From Streptomyces lavendulae subsp. lavendulae (GTDB lineage Bacteria; Actinomycetota; Actinomycetes; Streptomycetales; Streptomycetaceae): a stretch of DNA of 64,000 bases. This document shows positions 35,457-43,324 of this stretch, in pieces. The DNA is taken from assembly GCF_002803845.1 (NCBI RefSeq), contig NZ_CP024985.1, forward strand, positions 8,319,501 through 8,383,500, written 5' to 3'. The notes beneath the pieces are model-generated. The model did no database searches, was not told the DNA's origin, and was given only the letters and a program-made list of their open reading frames with translations. Both the position numbers and the translations under genes were made by a program. How positions within the stretch are numbered: position 1 is the first letter of the stretch; each line of letters begins with the position of its first letter.

Positions 35457-35649
35457 CGTCTGCAACGGCATCCTCGGCGGAGTGACGCTCGCAGGCTTCG
35501 CCGCCGAGGCCGACGGACGGTGACAGGCGGATCAGCCTCACCGGGTTCAAGTCGTACTTCGCCTGACCCGCGACCCCGCACACCTGGCGCCAGGTCCTTG
35601 CCGCGCTCGATCGTGTGGTGGCCTGTGGTCTGGCTGGGGGCCGGTTCGG

Positions 35650-35875
35650 TTACTGAGCTTGTGGCCGTGGTGTCGTCAGTGTGAGTCCGGTGCCGGTGAG
35701 GCATCCGTCGATGAGGTGGCTGCGGTATTGGACCTGTCGGAGGCCGTGTCGTAGTCGGCGCATGAGGTGGCTCGGGTCGGTGACGGCAGTGTTGGCCTGG
35801 GTGGTCCGGCGGAGGATTGACCAGATGCCTTCCAGGGGGTTGAGGTCGGGTGCGTTAGACGGCAGGTGGGGATTC
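35650..35875 (-). pseudogene. IS630-family transposase, C-terminal fragment
   Basis: The minus strand reads PHLPSNAPDLNPLEGIWSIL, RRTTQANTAVTDPSHLMRRL and a tail ending at TAA 35650. APDLNPxExxW is the hallmark around the last catalytic Glu of IS630/Tc1-type transposases. Everything upstream of it is missing; the fragment abuts the HxlR pseudogene. Confidence 0.75.
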
Positions 35876-35902
35876 CTTTCCGGCGCCTGCGTCTTGGACA
35901 GA

Positions 35903-36298
35903 TCAATGATCAGCCGCCCCCGCGAGGCTTGCCTCCTGCGCGTCGATCAGCTCGTCCCAGTGCTCCCTCGTCCACTCGCAGGCTGCGTCCAGCGGGCCCA
36001 GCGGGCCCCGGCCGAGCGGGGTCAGGGCATACTCGACACGGCGCTCCGTGCCCTCGTACTCCTCCCGTGCGACGAAACCGTCCCGTTCCAGCTTGCGCAG
36101 GGACTGGGTCAGCGACTTGGCGGTGACGCCACGCAGCGGGACCTAGAGCTCCGAGAATCGGCGCGGGCCGTCCTGCAGGCAGCGCAGGATCAGCGTGGCC
36201 CACTTGTCGCCCACGCGGAATGGCACCAGCGGGGACGGACAGACGGGGTCGAACATCTGGGGATCCAGCGGGGTCCGTTCGGCCTGTGGCTTCGTCAT
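35903..36298 (-). pseudogene. HxlR-family regulator interrupted by an amber codon
   Basis: From ATG 36298 the frame reads VCPSPLVPFRVGDKWATLIL, RCLQDGPRRFSEL, then TAG at 36143-36145 (codon 52), then VPLRGVTAKSLTQSLRKLER, DGFVAREEYEGTERRVEYAL, TPLGRGPL to a TGA at 35903. Apart from the TAG, where CAG would restore Gln or a similar residue, the whole 131-residue winged-helix protein is intact. HxlR proteins usually sense small reactive compounds and control the divergent reductase gene, here the truncated one at 36358. The mutation is probably recent. Confidence 0.8.
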
Positions 36299-36357
36299 GA
36301 TTCACACCGTAGGGCGGTATCCGATCGGAAACCAGCCCTCGGCCTACGCTCCTACCC

Positions 36358-36744
36358 ATGGAAGCGAAGAGCAGCAGGATCATCGTGTTCGGGGCAGGCG
36401 GCCGGGTTGGCCGGGCAGCCGTGGCGGAGGCCCGGCGGCGGGGCCACGAGGTCACGACGGCAGGGCGGACCGACGGGGAGGTGACGGATCCAGCAGTTGT
36501 GGCGCAGCTCGCGGCCGGGCACGACGTGGCGATGGTCGCCGTGTACGGCCCCGGGGCACGCCCCGATGAGTTCTTCCCGGCCGTCGCCCGGGCCCTCGCG
36601 GAAGGGCTCCCGGCAGCCGGGGTGAAGCGGCTGGTGTCGGTCGGGCTGGCATCCGTACTGCCCACCGCGTCCGGGGACCTGCTGATGGACGCCCCGGGGT
36701 ACCCGCAGGAGTGGCGGGAGTTCTACGTCGAGACCTGCTCCTGA
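36358..36744 (+). pseudogene. NAD(P)H-binding (NmrA/SDR-like) oxidoreductase, 3' end deleted
   Basis: The Rossmann start RIIVFGAGGRVGRAAVAEAR is intact, followed by GHEVTTAGRTDGEVTD, HDVAMVAVYGPGARPDEFFP and GVKRLVSVGLASV. After APGYPQEWREFY the frame runs into VETCS and a stop belonging to a different gene. Relatives are about 210 residues; about 80 C-terminal residues are gone. It is divergent from the HxlR gene, the usual layout for a stress-inducible reductase. Confidence 0.75.
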
Positions 36745-37067
36745 CCACCCGGGGCCGCAAGTCCGGCCTGCTGCGCCGCGCGGCGCTGGCATACGTTCGG
36801 GACGAGGACGCGTACGTCCTGACGGCGTCCAACGCGGGCGCTGACCGCCACCCCGTCTGGTACCTGAACATGCTGGCCACCCCGGAGGTCACCCTCCAGG
36901 TCGGCGCGGCCACCTTCCCGGCGACGGCCCGGCCGGCCACGGAGGCCGAGTCGGCCCGCCTGTGGCCGGAGGTGGTGGCCGCGATGCCTTCGTACGCGGC
37001 CTACCGCACCGCGACGACCCGGGAGATCCCCCTGGTCCTGGTTACCCCGACCGGGCGGGCGAGCTGA
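36733..37067 (+). pseudogene. Deazaflavin (F420)-dependent nitroreductase family, N-terminus deleted
   Basis: The frame LLLTTRGRKSGLLRRAALAY, GADRHPVWYLNMLATPEVTL, QVGAATFPATARPATEAESA, AAMPSYAAYRTATTREIPLV is the Ddn-type F420H2-dependent reductase fold, with the GRKSG and HPxWYxNxxAxP motifs. The first 30 or so residues are missing, and the gene is joined out of frame to the oxidoreductase fragment at 36358. A single deletion between two genes explains both truncations. Confidence 0.75.
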
Positions 37068-37071
37068 CCGC

Positions 37072-37113
37072 AAGCGTGTCGTGAACCCCGAGACCTGGGG
37101 CCGCCGTCACTGA
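37072..37113 (+). pseudogene. Second scrap of a lamin-tail C-terminus
   Basis: KRVVNPETWGRRH followed by TGA at 37111 matches the normal ending of lamin-tail proteins and the fragment at 31475. It begins just after the stop of the F420-reductase fragment. Confidence 0.4.
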
Positions 37114-37293
37114 TCCCATCACCGGGCACCTCGTGCACGGGCAGCCCTGCGGTAGTCCGCCAGCAGGAGGCGATGCCGGGAAGGAAACGTGCCGACGCGG
37201 GTGATGCGCATGTAGAGCCGGTGACGGCCCTCACCGGCTGCCGGCCCGCGAAGGCAGGGGAACTCGAACCGAAGCTCGGCGTCGCTGCATAGA
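37114..37293. other. Region left of the transposable element
   Basis: On the minus strand RLYMRITRVGTFPSRHRLLL and ADYRRAARAR has coding-like composition but no start or known family. Confidence 0.35.
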
Positions 37294-37301
37294 TCACAAG
37301 C

Positions 37302-37618
37302 GGTTCTGGCACAACTTCTGAGGACCCATGGCAGCGGTTGACCGGTGTCCCAGATAAGGATTCGTCCGCAGAGAACGGTGGCCCTACCCTGAGCCGGAGC
37401 GGGAGTGCGCGCATTCCCGCAGGTTGCGGTGCCGTGGCAGAGCGGCTCATTGCACCGCCGTGGGCGAGGTCCCTCCCACGGCGACTGACGGAGACGGGGC
37501 GGACCTGCTCCCATCTGTCCGCGGGTTCAAATCCCGTCGGCACCACACCCGACCTGCACGTAGTCCAGCGCACGGACCTGCCGCGTCGCGCCAGGTCCAC
37601 AGAAGTCGTGCCAGAACC
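37302..37618. mobile_element. MITE-like non-autonomous element, 317 bp, with 8-bp target duplication
   Basis: The left end 37302-37326 (GGTTCTGGCACAACTTCTG...) and right end 37594-37618 are inverted copies matching at 23 of 25 positions. TCACAAGC stands directly outside both ends (37294-37301 and 37619-37626), a perfect 8-bp direct repeat as made by transposition. Ends starting GG and an 8-bp duplication fit ISL3-type elements (family knowledge), but no transposase is encoded inside, so a transposase must act in trans. The interior contains a tRNA-like sequence at 37428-37545. Confidence 0.85.
37428..37545 (+). tRNA. tRNA-like sequence with an oversized central region (118 nt)
   Basis: The acceptor stem GGTGCCG/CGGCACC is perfect (37428-37434 with 37538-37544) with discriminator A37545 and no encoded CCA. 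T and G occupy positions 8 and 9. D-arm: GCA/TGC stem with GG in the loop. T-arm: GCGGG/CCCGT around TTCAAAT. Between the D- and T-arms there are 67 nt instead of the 30-38 expected even for a class II tRNA. They include a 9-bp stem (37456-37464 with 37475-37483) closing a 10-nt loop, and a second hairpin. No anticodon can be assigned. It may be a decayed tRNA with an insertion, or an unusual tRNA-like RNA. Confidence 0.5.
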
Positions 37619-37736
37619 TCACAAGCAGGAACGGTTGTCGGCGGATCCGGGGAACGACCCAGCCTGTGTGGCCACGGAAATGTTGGCGAGAAGCAGGAAC
37701 ATCGGGCTGTCGTGCCCCATGATCCGTCGACTGCAT

Positions 37737-37759
37737 GCCCCGGGCTTCGGGGCTTTCTT
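37737..37759 (+). terminator. Rho-independent terminator
   Basis: GCCCCG, GGCTT loop, CGGGGC, followed by TTTCTT. No clear gene ends just before it; it may serve a lost gene upstream of the cyclophilin gene. Confidence 0.65.
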
Positions 37760-37978
37760 CATGATGGCTGATTCCCCATGAGTTGTTGATGGCTTTTGAC
37801 CTGCCCGCGTCCGACGGCGGCCCTCGCCACGGACCCTGCAGAGGGAGGCGACGAGGGCGGCGTGAGACACCTCCGCAGCACGGGCCGCGGCCGGGCTCGT
37901 GCCCATTCCCGCCGACCGCATCACGCCCTTAGACTGCGACCGCTCCGAAACCCGGCGATCATCAGGAGGGCGCACGAG

Positions 37979-38704
37979 ATGAACCGATTACTGATCAGCG
38001 GATTGGCGGCCGTGACGTTGGTTGTGTCCGGGGGAGGTGCCGCCACCGCTTCCGACGGTGCTCCGCCGCGCACCACGCACGGCCCATGCCAGTACACACA
38101 GACCCCGGACGAGCCGCCCGCGCGCCGCGTTCCGCTACCGCCCGACCCACGGCGCACCCCCAGCCGCGGCGTGGTCGACATGGCCGTCCCGACCAGCCAG
38201 GGCCCCCTCCCGCTGCACCTTGACCAGGCCAAGGCACCGTGCACGGTCCAGAGCTTCCTGCACCTGGCCCGGCACGGGTTCTACGACCGAACGGTGTGCC
38301 ACCGCCTGACGGCGTATCCGACGCTGAAGGTCCTGCAGTGCGGCGACCCGACCGGTACGGGTGAGGGCGGGCCCGGGTACAAGTACAAGGATGAGCTCCC
38401 GGTGGACCTGCCGCCCGCACCGACCGATCCGACCGGCGCGCGCCGCCTGTACGGGCGCGGCCTGCTGGCGATGGCCAACGCCGGGCCGGACACGAACGGT
38501 GCACAGTTCTTCGTCGTCTACGGCGACTCCGCACTGCGACCGAACTACACGGTGTTCGGCACGGTCGGCCCCGACGGCCTGGCAACGCTCGACAAGGTCG
38601 CCGCCGGAGGAATCCAGCCGACCGCGGAGGAGCCGGCACCGGTCGACGGCACACCCGTGCTGCGGACCGAGCTGTTCTGCGTCCGGCCGTCCGGCCGGCA
38701 CTGA
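37979..38704 (+). CDS. Secreted cyclophilin-type peptidyl-prolyl isomerase
   Basis: 241 residues from ATG 37979 behind GGAGGG. A signal peptide of about 27 residues (MNRLLISGLAAVTLVVSGGG...) ends near ATAS. The cyclophilin domain shows VDMAVPTSQGPLPLHLDQA, LHLARHGFYDRTVCHRLT, GRGLLAMANAGPDTNGAQFF and NYTVFGTV, with the active-site Arg of FYDRTxCHR and GAQFF. The protein should fold secreted proteins outside the cell. It has four Cys residues in the mature part. A hairpin follows the stop. Confidence 0.9.
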   Translation: MNRLLISGLAAVTLVVSGGGAATASDGAPPRTTHGPCQYTQTPDEPPARRVPLPPDPRRTPSRGVVDMAVPTSQGPLPLHLDQAKAPCTVQSFLHLARHGFYDRTVCHRLTAYPTLKVLQCGDPTGTGEGGPGYKYKDELPVDLPPAPTDPTGARRLYGRGLLAMANAGPDTNGAQFFVVYGDSALRPNYTVFGTVGPDGLATLDKVAAGGIQPTAEEPAPVDGTPVLRTELFCVRPSGRH

Positions 38705-38714
38705 CGCCCCGGCG

Positions 38715-38742
38715 GCCGGTCCGCGCGTGAGCCCGGACCGGC
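38715..38742 (+). terminator. Terminator hairpin after the cyclophilin gene
   Basis: GCCGGTCCG (38715-38723) pairs perfectly with CGGACCGGC (38734-38742), 10 bp after the stop. Confidence 0.65.
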
Positions 38743-39109
38743 AGCCGAAGCCCGGAGCCGGGCCGACGCTCGCCGCCGGAGCCGAGGCACATGGACACGT
38801 TGGGCCGTCGCGGAAGCACTCGCCCCGGCGAAACCGCCGGGCTGGACAGAAAGTCGTTTCGCCGTACCCGTCGAGCTGACGGGGGTGTCCGGTGTCTGTG
38901 CATGGCGCGGCCGGTTCGCACGGCTCCCAGCTGGTCCGCTCGGTGGCCCGCCGGTTCTGTACGGGCTGCAGGTGCGGGTGGGTGTGGGGGCGGCCCTGGG
39001 CTGTTGCTGGAGGATGTCAGTTTTTCCAATCCAGGCCCTCCGGCGGGCTGGTACGTTCCCGTGCGGCCCGGGCCAACCCCCGTGGGTCGTGGAGGGGACG
39101 ATGTCCGGC
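38743..39109. other. Region without a supported gene
   Basis: Several short frames are open here, but none has a consistent codon pattern or a known motif. Confidence 0.4.
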
Positions 39110-39795
39110 TTAGGCATCGTTTCTTTTGGCGTGATCATTCGTTGAACCGTGCATGACGGATCTGGTTGAGCGGCTGGTGCCGGACGAGTTGTGGGTGCTG
39201 TTTCGGCGGGTGGTGCCTCCGACGGAGGTCATACGTCCGCAGGGCGGCGGCCGACGCCGGGCGGGTGACCGGGAGGCCCTGGCCGCGGTCATCTTCGTGG
39301 CGACCTCGGGCTGCACGTGGCGGCAGCTCCCGCCAGTGTTCGGCCCGAGCTGGCAGACGGGCTACCGACGTTTCGCCCAGTGGAGCCGGGCCCGGGTCTG
39401 AGCCCGGCTCCACCGCGTCATCCTCGACGGACTCGGCGCCCGCGGGGAACTCGACTGGTCGCGCTGTGCGATCGGCTCAGTCAGCCTGAGGGCTGCAAAA
39501 GGGGGTCTTTGGCGGGACCGAATCCGACCGGCCGTGGCAAGCCCGGATCGAAAATCCACTTGATCACCGACCGGAACGGACTGCCGGTCTCGCTCGGCAT
39601 CCCGGGCGCGAACATGCACGACAGCCTTGGTCTGGAACCGCTCGTGTGGGGGATCCCGCCGATCCGGTCCCGGCGTGGGCCTCGCCGACGGCGTCCCGGC
39701 AAGCTCCACGCCGACAAGGGCTACGACTACGACCACCTGCGCCGCTGGCTCCGCCAACGCGGCATCCGCCACCGCATCGCCCGCCGGGGCATCGA
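39110..39795. mobile_element. IS5-family insertion sequence, copy B, right part lost
   Basis: The sequence from TTAGGCATCGTTTC onward matches copy A (1985-2848) as far as GGGGCATCGA at 39795, including the same TGA that ends orfA at 39401 and the same A4G5 slip site. The translated frames are identical over this range. The last part of orfB and the right inverted repeat are missing, and the sequence passes directly into an integrase fragment. Confidence 0.85.
39153..39795 (+). pseudogene. Transposase of IS copy B (orfA plus truncated orfB)
   Basis: orfA is 39153-39401 (82 residues, ending in the TGA after SRARV). The orfB portion runs from the slip site near 39495 through HLITDRNGLPVSLGIPGANM and ADKGYDYDHLRRWLRQRG to IARRGIE, losing the final catalytic Glu region. 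It is non-functional. Confidence 0.8.
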
Positions 39796-39796
39796 A

Positions 39797-40011
39797 AGAT
39801 GCTGCCCCGCCTCGACGAGATCGAAGTCGAACTTCTGGCCCGCCGGGCCCGGGCCGAAGCAGAGGGGTGGCTCGGTGAGATCGAAGGGATCGACCTCACC
39901 ATGTCCTTCCTGCGCCAGAAGCGGGACCAGACCCGTCGGCTCGCCAGGGTCGCGCCGGTCGACCTCGGCATACCCGGCATCGCACCGCGATCAGCGGCCA
40001 GGCGAGAATAA
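39797..40011 (+). pseudogene. Large tyrosine integrase, C-terminal fragment 1
   Basis: KMLPRLDEIEVELLARRARA, EGWLGEIEGIDLTMSFLRQK and a basic tail to TAA at 40009. The same pattern (KML-RL-EI...GIDLT-FLR-K) ends the integrase remnant at 42781, so both derive from the same family of about 700-residue phage-type integrases. The catalytic domain is absent. Confidence 0.65.
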
Positions 40012-40015
40012 GGGG

Positions 40016-40516
40016 ATGTATTGCCTGCAGGCGGTCATCGCCACCGAACCCGTGCTCCGCGAGTTGGCCGGCTCCACCACAGAGGCGTGCATCATTCCTC
40101 TCGGCCAGCACCCCTGGCTTTTGCCGTTGACCGACGCGCTGTTCGATGCGGTTACGGTCGCCGGAGCACCCGAACTCGACGGGTTCTGGAAGGCCCCAGC
40201 GGGCTTTGATCGCCTGCTGAGCGCGTGCTCGAAGGCAGCGCCGGTGGCCTACGTCGAGGCCGACTACTTCGGCGGGGCAGGGACCCAGACCGCACAGGTC
40301 TGGGATGCAGGCAAGGTAGTCCTTGGCCCATTGCACCTTGCCGACGGGGAACCGTCGCCGACCGGCACTCCGATCTCTCAGGCGCTGCGGCGACTCGGCG
40401 TGACCAAGGGCAATCACGTCGACGAGTTCGCCGCAGTCGGACTCGGCCACCACCGCGACACAGACGACTGGCTCTCACCCACGAACCGGTCAAGGCCCGA
40501 CGAGCACACCATTTGA
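40016..40516 (+). CDS. Conserved hypothetical protein, 166 residues
   Basis: ATG 40016 follows a GGGG sequence. The protein (MYCLQAVIATEPVLRELAGS, FDAVTVAGAPELDGFWKAPA, PVAYVEADYFGGAGTQTAQV, QALRRLGVTKGNHVDEFAAV) is soluble and of mixed alpha/beta type. It looks like a conserved Streptomyces family, but no function is known to me. The last 15 residues after DDWLS are basic and probably a read-through into unrelated sequence, so the true end may have been nearer codon 152. Confidence 0.7.
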   Translation: MYCLQAVIATEPVLRELAGSTTEACIIPLGQHPWLLPLTDALFDAVTVAGAPELDGFWKAPAGFDRLLSACSKAAPVAYVEADYFGGAGTQTAQVWDAGKVVLGPLHLADGEPSPTGTPISQALRRLGVTKGNHVDEFAAVGLGHHRDTDDWLSPTNRSRPDEHTI

Positions 40517-40542
40517 CTTGGTACGGGGAACGAGCGCAAGGG

Positions 40543-41421
40543 CTACGGACCGACCAGCAGTGCGGCCAATTCGCCTCGGCTGCTCGACTGGTGCAGATCA
40601 CTGACCTGGCCGTCACCGACTTCGACGACCCGCCACACCCCGTCCGAGCGAAGGGCCACATCGGTTGTGACGAACCGGCATCCTAGGCGCCGCACTGCAG
40701 GCCGGATGTGATCAAGGTCGGGCACCAGCCCGCGCCCGAACGGGCTATCCGGATGGGGCGTCAGCAGCCTGGGTTCGCCATCCAGCCACCACACGCGCAC
40801 TTCGGCCGCGACGGACTCAAGCTTCGAGAACGTCTCGAAGGCGCGGAGAACGATCCCACCAGCCAGGAACTCCTCCTGCAGCTCCACAAAGCGCTGAACG
40901 ACCCGTGTCAGCCCCTCAATGTCGGCGAGATCGGGAATGAAGCACGCCTGCTCCCACTCGTGCTTCCGCGATTTGACGTAGTCCTTCACGATTCCCGAGC
41001 CTGGCAGCAGGGGCTCAGCGAGAGCAGCCAGGTCAACGGCGGTCAGCGTCTCACCGGGCTTCGTGGGACGCCACGCGCTCGCGGGCGTGATGTCGACGAA
41101 CATTGCATACCAGCCTGGCAGTTCGTGAGCACTGCGGTATTGCTCCGGTGTCACGAGCAGCTCTGTGCCACGTCGGCTCAGGCCCTCAGCCAACGCGGCG
41201 TATAGATCGCTGGGAATCATCCAGCCTCGGTACCAGGCACTTCCCAGCCCAGCCGGAACTTGTGCGACAGCCTGCTGCGCGTCGCCCTGCAACAGCGCGT
41301 CGTGGTCGATCAGCCCTACTGCCCCGCCGCAGGCGCGGACCTCCCGAGCTTCCAGCGCGAAGTGTTCGTCTACGCGTCGAGGGTTCAACGAATCACGGCA
41401 GTACAGGACGGGTATCGGCAT
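40543..41421 (-). CDS. ATP-grasp domain protein
   Basis: 292 residues from ATG 41421 (MPIPVLYCRDSLNPRRVDEH). Segments SGIVKDYVKSRKHEWEQACF, GIVLRAFETFSKLESVAAEV, RVWWLDGEPRLLTPHPDSPF and CRFVTTDVALRSDGVWRVVE, VGDGQVSD show the ATP-grasp order (Lys/Glu ATP clamp, R and final E-x-G-D-G metal site). The family ligates carboxylates to amines or thiols; the substrates are unknown. It is convergent with the 166-residue gene; integrase fragments lie on both sides. Confidence 0.8.
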   Translation of the reverse strand: MPIPVLYCRDSLNPRRVDEHFALEAREVRACGGAVGLIDHDALLQGDAQQAVAQVPAGLGSAWYRGWMIPSDLYAALAEGLSRRGTELLVTPEQYRSAHELPGWYAMFVDITPASAWRPTKPGETLTAVDLAALAEPLLPGSGIVKDYVKSRKHEWEQACFIPDLADIEGLTRVVQRFVELQEEFLAGGIVLRAFETFSKLESVAAEVRVWWLDGEPRLLTPHPDSPFGRGLVPDLDHIRPAVRRLGCRFVTTDVALRSDGVWRVVEVGDGQVSDLHQSSSRGELAALLVGP

Positions 41422-41450
41422 GACCGACACGCTACGGAACCTCCAGCTGG

Positions 41451-42062
41451 CGGGCCACTGGTTTCGCGCTGCCAGGCACGCCATCTTGCCAAGTGCAGAG
41501 AAGCCTGCTGTGGTTCCTCGGCGTCGCCTGGGAGCGGGCCACCCAAGCCGAGGCGTCTGCGCTGGTGGGCTGGCTTCGGACGAAAGGGAATCCGCAGCGC
41601 CGGCGTCGAAGGCCAGATGCCCCTCCGCCCGGTTCGGTGAACCCTCGGACCGGCAAGACGTATCTGAGGGCTGGCTACGCGCCCGCGACGATCAACCACA
41701 ATCTGACCGTCGTCAGCAGCTTCTATGCCTTCCACCGGCGCCATAACCGCGGACCCCTCGTGAACCCGGTGCCGGAGTCGGCCGCCCAGCGTCGAGCGTT
41801 GGCTCACCACGACCCCGAGATGCCCACTCCTCAGTTCCGGCGGGCCCGGCTGCGCCAGCGAGTCCGCTCGGCCGATCCGCGAGCGATCCCTGACAACCTC
41901 TGGGATGAGCTTTTCAGGGCGATGACGCACGACCAGGACAGGGCTGCGGTGCTGCTTTACGTTTCCAGTGGCTCACGAGCCGGCGAGCTCCTCGGAGTGG
42001 CGCCCAACGATATCGACTGGTCGGGCCAGCAGATCTATGTCGTGACCAAGGGCCGGCCGTAG
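41451..42062 (+). pseudogene. Tyrosine integrase, N-terminal and part of catalytic domain
   Basis: The frame reads AEASALVGWLRTKGNPQRRR, YAPATINHNLTVVSSFYAFH, AIPDNLWDELFRAMTHDQDR and AAVLLYVSSGSRAGELLGVA, with the first catalytic Arg in GSRAGELL. It stops at 42062 after VVTKGRP, where a complete integrase would continue to the HxxR and Tyr motifs. The first helices are also missing. Confidence 0.75.
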
Positions 42063-42069
42063 TACCCCG

Positions 42070-42781
42070 CTGGGCGGCGCGTTCTCCCTCAACGGGCACC
42101 GCTACAACCGCACCAACTCTGGCACGGATCGCCGCATGGCCCGACTCCTTGAGGATCCCACCGTCAGAGTCGTTGACGAGAACACCGGGGCAACGACCGA
42201 CGTGACCAAGGCCGATGACATCGCCTTCTGGGAGTGGGCAAGCGTCGAGCTTCTGCGGCACAGCGGAATCCGCGTCGAAGAACTCACCGAGCTGACCCAC
42301 CTCAGCATCCGTCAATACCAGCGCCCAGAATCTCCAGACCACCCAGGGCTATGTCGCCGTGTTCGCCGAGGACATCGTCGGGTCCTACCAGCAGTTCCTG
42401 AACCATCGCCGGACTCTGAGACCAGACGGCGAATACGGCGACGTCACAGTCGAGGAATGGGCCGAGTTCGAAGAGCACTTCGACAAACGCAAGGTGGAGC
42501 TTGGGAACTGCGCTCGCCCCTACGGATCTCCCTGCCGTCACGAGCACGCCTGCATCCGCTGCCCAATGCTGCAGGTCAACCCGAAGATGCTGTCCCGGCT
42601 CGCTGAGATCGCGAAGGACCTTCTCCTGCGTCGGAAGAAGGCGGAGGAGGAGCAGTGGCGCGGGGAGGTTGATGGGATCGATCTGACGCTGACGTTTCTG
42701 CGGACGAAGCAGGCCGAGGCGGTCAGGCTCACTCGACGTCCGGTTGTCGCGCTCGGGCTGCCTCGACCGCGCAGCCAGTGA
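42070..42781 (+). pseudogene. Second tyrosine integrase, catalytic fragments and C-terminus
   Basis: A first frame reads VTKADDIAFWEWASVELLRH, SGIRVEELTELTHLSIRQYQ (catalytic Arg segment). After a jump near 42325 that removes the HxxR part, another frame gives TQGYVAVFAEDIVGSYQQFL, FDKRKVELGNCARPYGSPCR, HEHACIRCPMLQVNPKMLSR and the C-terminal helices to TGA 42781. The Cys/His-rich segment (C-x3-H-x3-C-x2-C-like) is typical for these large integrases. Confidence 0.75.
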
Positions 42782-42823
42782 TCAACAGTGTTCAGAAGTC
42801 TCGGAAACGTCTAACCTGCACAA

Positions 42824-43222
42824 ATGCGCTACCTCGTCGAAGCATTCGCACTCACCGCCCTTCGGCGTGGTCGTCCGATCGAGCAGTTTCTGGGAGCGGC
42901 CGGGCCGCCGGAACTTCCGGGGATCCGATGGGCCGAGGTGCGGCCCACAGCCGATGGCTTCGTCCTGGTGGTTCACGTGGCCCAAGACATCGGTGGCGAG
43001 AACTGCTACGACCTGGTCGGGTTTCCATCCTTCGAGCAAGCGGACGATGAAGAAGACTTCGGCCACCAGATCGCCGTTGTCGATGACCCCCTGGCGGCCA
43101 TGACCATCGCCGAGGAGAGGCTCGGCGCAGGCCGTGACCGATGGGTCAATCGGGGAATGGCTGGTGACGAGTACCGGGACTATGTCCGTACAGGCCGACC
43201 CAGCCTGCCCCTCAGCGAGTGA
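42824..43222 (+). CDS. Hypothetical protein, 132 residues
   Basis: MRYLVEAFALTALRRGRPIE, FLGAAGPPELPGIRWAEVRP, FVLVVHVAQDIGGENCYDLV and acidic middle DDEEDFGHQ. Compact alpha/beta composition, no membrane segment, good codon bias and a natural end SLPLSE. No family recognised. Its position 42 bp after an integrase fragment suggests cargo of a lost integrative element. Confidence 0.65.
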   Translation: MRYLVEAFALTALRRGRPIEQFLGAAGPPELPGIRWAEVRPTADGFVLVVHVAQDIGGENCYDLVGFPSFEQADDEEDFGHQIAVVDDPLAAMTIAEERLGAGRDRWVNRGMAGDEYRDYVRTGRPSLPLSE

Positions 43223-43324
43223 GTGAGGGCTGAATACCCGGCGACCTGATCGGCTTATTCTTCGCACCGTCCAGCTCTGCCACCGTCAGCATGCACGCCG
43301 CCCGCTGATCGAGTGAAGTGCAGA

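Noticed and set aside
37260..37290. A second tRNA on the minus strand suggested by GGTTCGAGTTCC
   Set aside because: No acceptor stem or D-arm can be built around it.
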